Assembly: GCA_900143635.1 (NCBI GenBank)
Contig: FREY01000006.1
Span: 62,001-126,000 of the forward strand
DNA length: 64,000 bases
DNA from: Rhodobacteraceae bacterium Alg231-04
GTDB taxonomy: Bacteria; Pseudomonadota; Alphaproteobacteria; Rhodobacterales; Rhodobacteraceae
Direction: 5' to 3'
Shown here: piece after piece, positions 62,048 through 64,000 of the stretch
Position numbering within the stretch: position 1 is the first letter of the stretch
Layout of the letters: each line of letters starts with the position of its first letter
Program-made: the position numbers and the translations under genes
The notes under the pieces: model-generated
The model's input: only the letters and a program-made list of their open reading frames with translations
What the model was told of the DNA's origin: nothing
The model's database searches: none

Positions 62048-62980
62048 TCAGCTTTCGTCTTTTGCCTTGCCCGAAGGCGCTGGCATTGCAGGCGGATTTG
62101 AAGGTGCCCGGGTGCGATTGGGCGCGGTTTTCTTGACGACTTCCTTGCCTGCTCCCTTGCCGGAGTTGGCCGCGGGCGCGCTGTTCTGCGGAGCCGTTTT
62201 TGCTGCCGTTTTTGCGGTGGGTTTTTCAGCGGGTTTTTCAGTGGGGCTTGCGACCGCCGGTTTGACCGCAGGTGTCTTGGCCTTGGCTGCAGGCGCTGGT
62301 GCGGCGGGCTTGCGTGCCGGTGTTGCTGCCTTGGCAGGCGCAGCCTTGGTCGCAGCAGTATTTGCGCCAGATGCGCCCAGCGCTGCTGGGCTTTCAGACA
62401 CCGACTTGCGGACGGGGGCTTCGCGCGGCGGGACCTTTGCAGCTGGTGCTTTTCGGGTCTGGGTTTTCCGACCTGCGGGTTCTGGCCCCGTCGTTTTTGC
62501 AACTGTGGTTTTGCGAGCAGCGGCCTTGCGTGTCGGCGCCCGGCGCGTGGCTGCCGGTTTTGCCGCTGGCTTCACCGCAGCAGGGGCCCCGGTCTTGGCA
62601 TCAGGTGTTTCTGCCGACTTTGGCGCAACCTTGCGGGCTGCGGGCTTGCGCGCGGGCTTTTGCGCCTCTGTGCGGGCAGCTGGTTCGGTGCGGGCAGCTG
62701 GCTGTTTCTGCACCGCTGCAGCACGCGCACGGCTTTGAAATTCGGCAGGCTTTTCTTCTGCTTTGGGGGCGTCAGAAACGCCGCGCAACACGTCCGTACC
62801 GATTTTCATCAGCCGCGCCTGCGTCTGGGCCGCGCTTTCCAGCGCCTCCAGCTGCTGCTTTGATACCTGTGCCGCTGCAACCGTGCAGGCGCGCCAAAAG
62901 CCAAGCTGCATGCCGAAAATGTTGTTCGCCAAATCCTGAGGTGTTGCCGGATAGTCCTGAGGTGCCGTCATGCGGATCAT
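62048..62980 (-). CDS. phasin-like protein with long Ala/Lys/Pro histone-like tail
   Basis: A 310-residue protein in two parts. Residues about 15-65 (LANNIFGMQLGFWRACTVAAAQVSKQQLEALESAAQTQARLMKIGTDVLRG) form an amphipathic helix like those of granule-associated phasins. The rest, about 230 residues, is Ala/Lys/Pro/Thr-rich and resembles histone H1-type tails, with PAARTE and AAKPA repeats. Such proteins can bridge polyhydroxyalkanoate granules and DNA (PhaM/PhaF-like). No pha gene is adjacent. ATG 62971 is an equally possible start. Confidence 0.6.
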   Translation of the reverse strand: MIRMTAPQDYPATPQDLANNIFGMQLGFWRACTVAAAQVSKQQLEALESAAQTQARLMKIGTDVLRGVSDAPKAEEKPAEFQSRARAAAVQKQPAARTEPAARTEAQKPARKPAARKVAPKSAETPDAKTGAPAAVKPAAKPAATRRAPTRKAAARKTTVAKTTGPEPAGRKTQTRKAPAAKVPPREAPVRKSVSESPAALGASGANTAATKAAPAKAATPARKPAAPAPAAKAKTPAVKPAVASPTEKPAEKPTAKTAAKTAPQNSAPAANSGKGAGKEVVKKTAPNRTRAPSNPPAMPAPSGKAKDES

Positions 62981-63127
62981 TCCCTGTCCCTGTCATCACT
63001 CTGCACAGGCCGGAGCCGACGCTGCGCTTGCAGTACAAGGCCACCATAACAGGATTCTCGTGCAGCCGCAGAAAAAATGCTGCGGTGCGGCATTAAGCGC
63101 GGCCAACCTGCCCGGAAATGCGTCAGG

Positions 63128-64000
63128 TCAGCCGCGGTGGATCAGGGTTGAAAACAGCTGCGGGTCCAGGCTGCGGGCCACGAATGTAGTACCCTGCGTC
63201 AAAACGCTGACCGCATCATGCGAATGCAGGCTTTCCTGATGGCTGGCGACAATGCGGAAATCCTGAATGCGGTCGTCGCTTTGCAGGGCCTCGCAGAACA
63301 GGCGGGCAGCGTCTTCGACAAAGATCGGGTTGGCGGCGTTCAGCTCGGCAAAGGCCTGTTCGTCTTCGCGTTTCACCATCACCTGCGTTTCGGTCGGAAC
63401 CGCACGGCGGCAGTGATCAATCAGATCCTCAAACCACAGGCATTCACCCCCCCGCACCGCCTGCACAGAGACCCGCGCGACCGAGCGCTGCGAATGCGGC
63501 GTCGCCAGCTGACCCCGCGACTGGCGGGCATGTTCGCTCAACTCCAGCGAACAGGGGCAGGTCGAGGAATAGACATAGTCCAGATGGATGATCTCTTCGC
63601 GGATGCCGTCGTGATCGACCAGCTCCAGCGTGATGTCGTAATACTGATAGCCGGAGAGACCGGACCGCAGGCTTTCCACCTTGGCGGGGAATGAAAACCG
63701 CATTTGGATGCGCGCATCCGGGCTGTCCAGATCGCTGAGGTAATCATCCAGCGCATTGGCCATCACCGAGAAGGAGAACTTGCGCTCGGCGTGTTTGTAG
63801 AAGGTGCGCATGATGCGGGACATGTTGATGCCCTTCTTGGCACCATCCAAGGAGACCGTGCCAGTGACCGAGGTCTCCAGCGTCAGATCACCACCGTCGC
63901 GGGTGTGAAACTGGATCGGCAGGCGAAAGTTCGAGATGCCAACATGCTGGATCTGCTGGTGGGAACCACGGATCAGGCTGGTAGGACCATTCTGCAAATC
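63128..64000 (-). CDS. folE2: GTP cyclohydrolase FolE2 (5' end beyond the window)
   Basis: The last 290 residues of a COG1469-type GTP cyclohydrolase IB, which makes dihydroneopterin triphosphate for folate. Recognisable parts are GTVSLDGAKKGINMSRIMRTFYKHAE, DYVYSSTCPCSLELSEHARQSRGQLATPHSQRSVARVSV with the zinc-site cysteines, and VEDAARLFCEALQSDDRIQDFRIVASHQESLHSHDAVS. The reading frame is open to the window edge (DLQNGPTSLIRG), and homologues continue N-terminally, so the start is outside. A TTG near 63997 is not a real start. Confidence 0.93.
   Translation of the reverse strand, partial: DLQNGPTSLIRGSHQQIQHVGISNFRLPIQFHTRDGGDLTLETSVTGTVSLDGAKKGINMSRIMRTFYKHAERKFSFSVMANALDDYLSDLDSPDARIQMRFSFPAKVESLRSGLSGYQYYDITLELVDHDGIREEIIHLDYVYSSTCPCSLELSEHARQSRGQLATPHSQRSVARVSVQAVRGGECLWFEDLIDHCRRAVPTETQVMVKREDEQAFAELNAANPIFVEDAARLFCEALQSDDRIQDFRIVASHQESLHSHDAVSVLTQGTTFVARSLDPQLFSTLIHRG

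Noticed and set aside
62690-62720. Tandem repeat in the phasin-like gene as a mobile or CRISPR-like element
   Set aside because: It is the coding repeat of the Pro-Ala-Ala-Arg-Thr-Glu tail, in frame with the protein.
1-64000. tRNA/rRNA genes, CRISPR arrays, insertion sequences, prophage
   Set aside because: Gaps were read for T-arm motifs, regularly spaced repeats and transposase or integrase sequence; none was seen. Very short or unusual RNAs could be missed by eye.

Overview
The window looks like chromosomal DNA of an alphaproteobacterium, most likely a Rhodobacterales/Roseobacter-group member. The signs are high GC, strong use of NTG starts with ATGA stop/start overlaps, Rhodobacterales-type gene order (dnaB-alr-mlaE-mlaF), a 451-residue ProRS without the INS editing domain, and many TRAP/ABC uptake genes. 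No insertion sequence, prophage, CRISPR array, tRNA or rRNA was found. Both ends cut a gene: an XdhC-family gene at the left and folE2 at the right. Gene identities come from reading translations and motifs only; no database search was run.

Layout. 1-5.2 kb: XdhC-like gene (partial), a family 2 glycosyltransferase, an unknown protein, pyrC and pyrE. 5.2-11.4 kb: dnaB with DnaA-box-like sites upstream, alr, mlaE, mlaF, a PqiA-like membrane protein and a coiled-coil membrane protein. 11.5-13.2 kb: divergent tadA and rluB. 13.3-18.8 kb: a co-directional envelope-stress-like module (24-codon membrane ORF, XpaC, TelA, DUF2927 lipoprotein, SPFH-GYF_2, zinc-ribbon membrane protein). 19-27 kb: dtd, a CocE/NonD hydrolase and a complete peptide-type ABC importer that ends at a strong terminator. 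27-32 kb: alkaline-phosphatase-superfamily hydrolase, small DMT protein, lolD/lolC and proS. 32-36.5 kb: an orphan CHASE/PAS hybrid kinase and a D-serine ammonia-lyase-like protein without the expected PLP lysine.

37.0-54.6 kb is the most interesting part: a leftward block of seventeen genes that ends at an intrinsic terminator near 36.96 kb. From upstream to downstream it encodes a TRAP importer (dctP, dctQ, dctM), a MarR regulator, a Rieske oxygenase reductase with alpha and beta subunits, an acyl-CoA ligase, a thiolase-like protein without the thiolase Cys/His, a DUF35 protein fused to a catalytically degenerate SDR, a cyclase-family hydrolase with the isatin-hydrolase metal motif, an SDR, a 2-aminobenzoyl-CoA monooxygenase/reductase-type flavoprotein, another SDR, a second MarR, a crotonase and an acyl-CoA dehydrogenase. 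My proposal is a complete indole-3-acetate-type route. The acid is imported and dioxygenated to a 3-hydroxy-2-oxindole-3-acetate. That is activated to a CoA thioester and cleaved by a DUF35/thiolase-like retro-aldolase to isatin plus acetyl-CoA. Isatin is hydrolysed to isatinate, and the carbon then enters the anthraniloyl-CoA hybrid pathway. This is inference from chemistry and gene content; the isatinate-to-anthraniloyl-CoA step is not visible in the window. Two palindromes, one overlapping a promoter -10 box in front of the oxygenase genes and one in front of the flavoprotein, fit the two MarR regulators.

54.8-64 kb: ptsP, lysC, a small secreted protein, trkH with a ThDP-dependent decarboxylase-like gene, a phasin-like protein with a histone-like Ala/Lys/Pro tail, and folE2 (partial).
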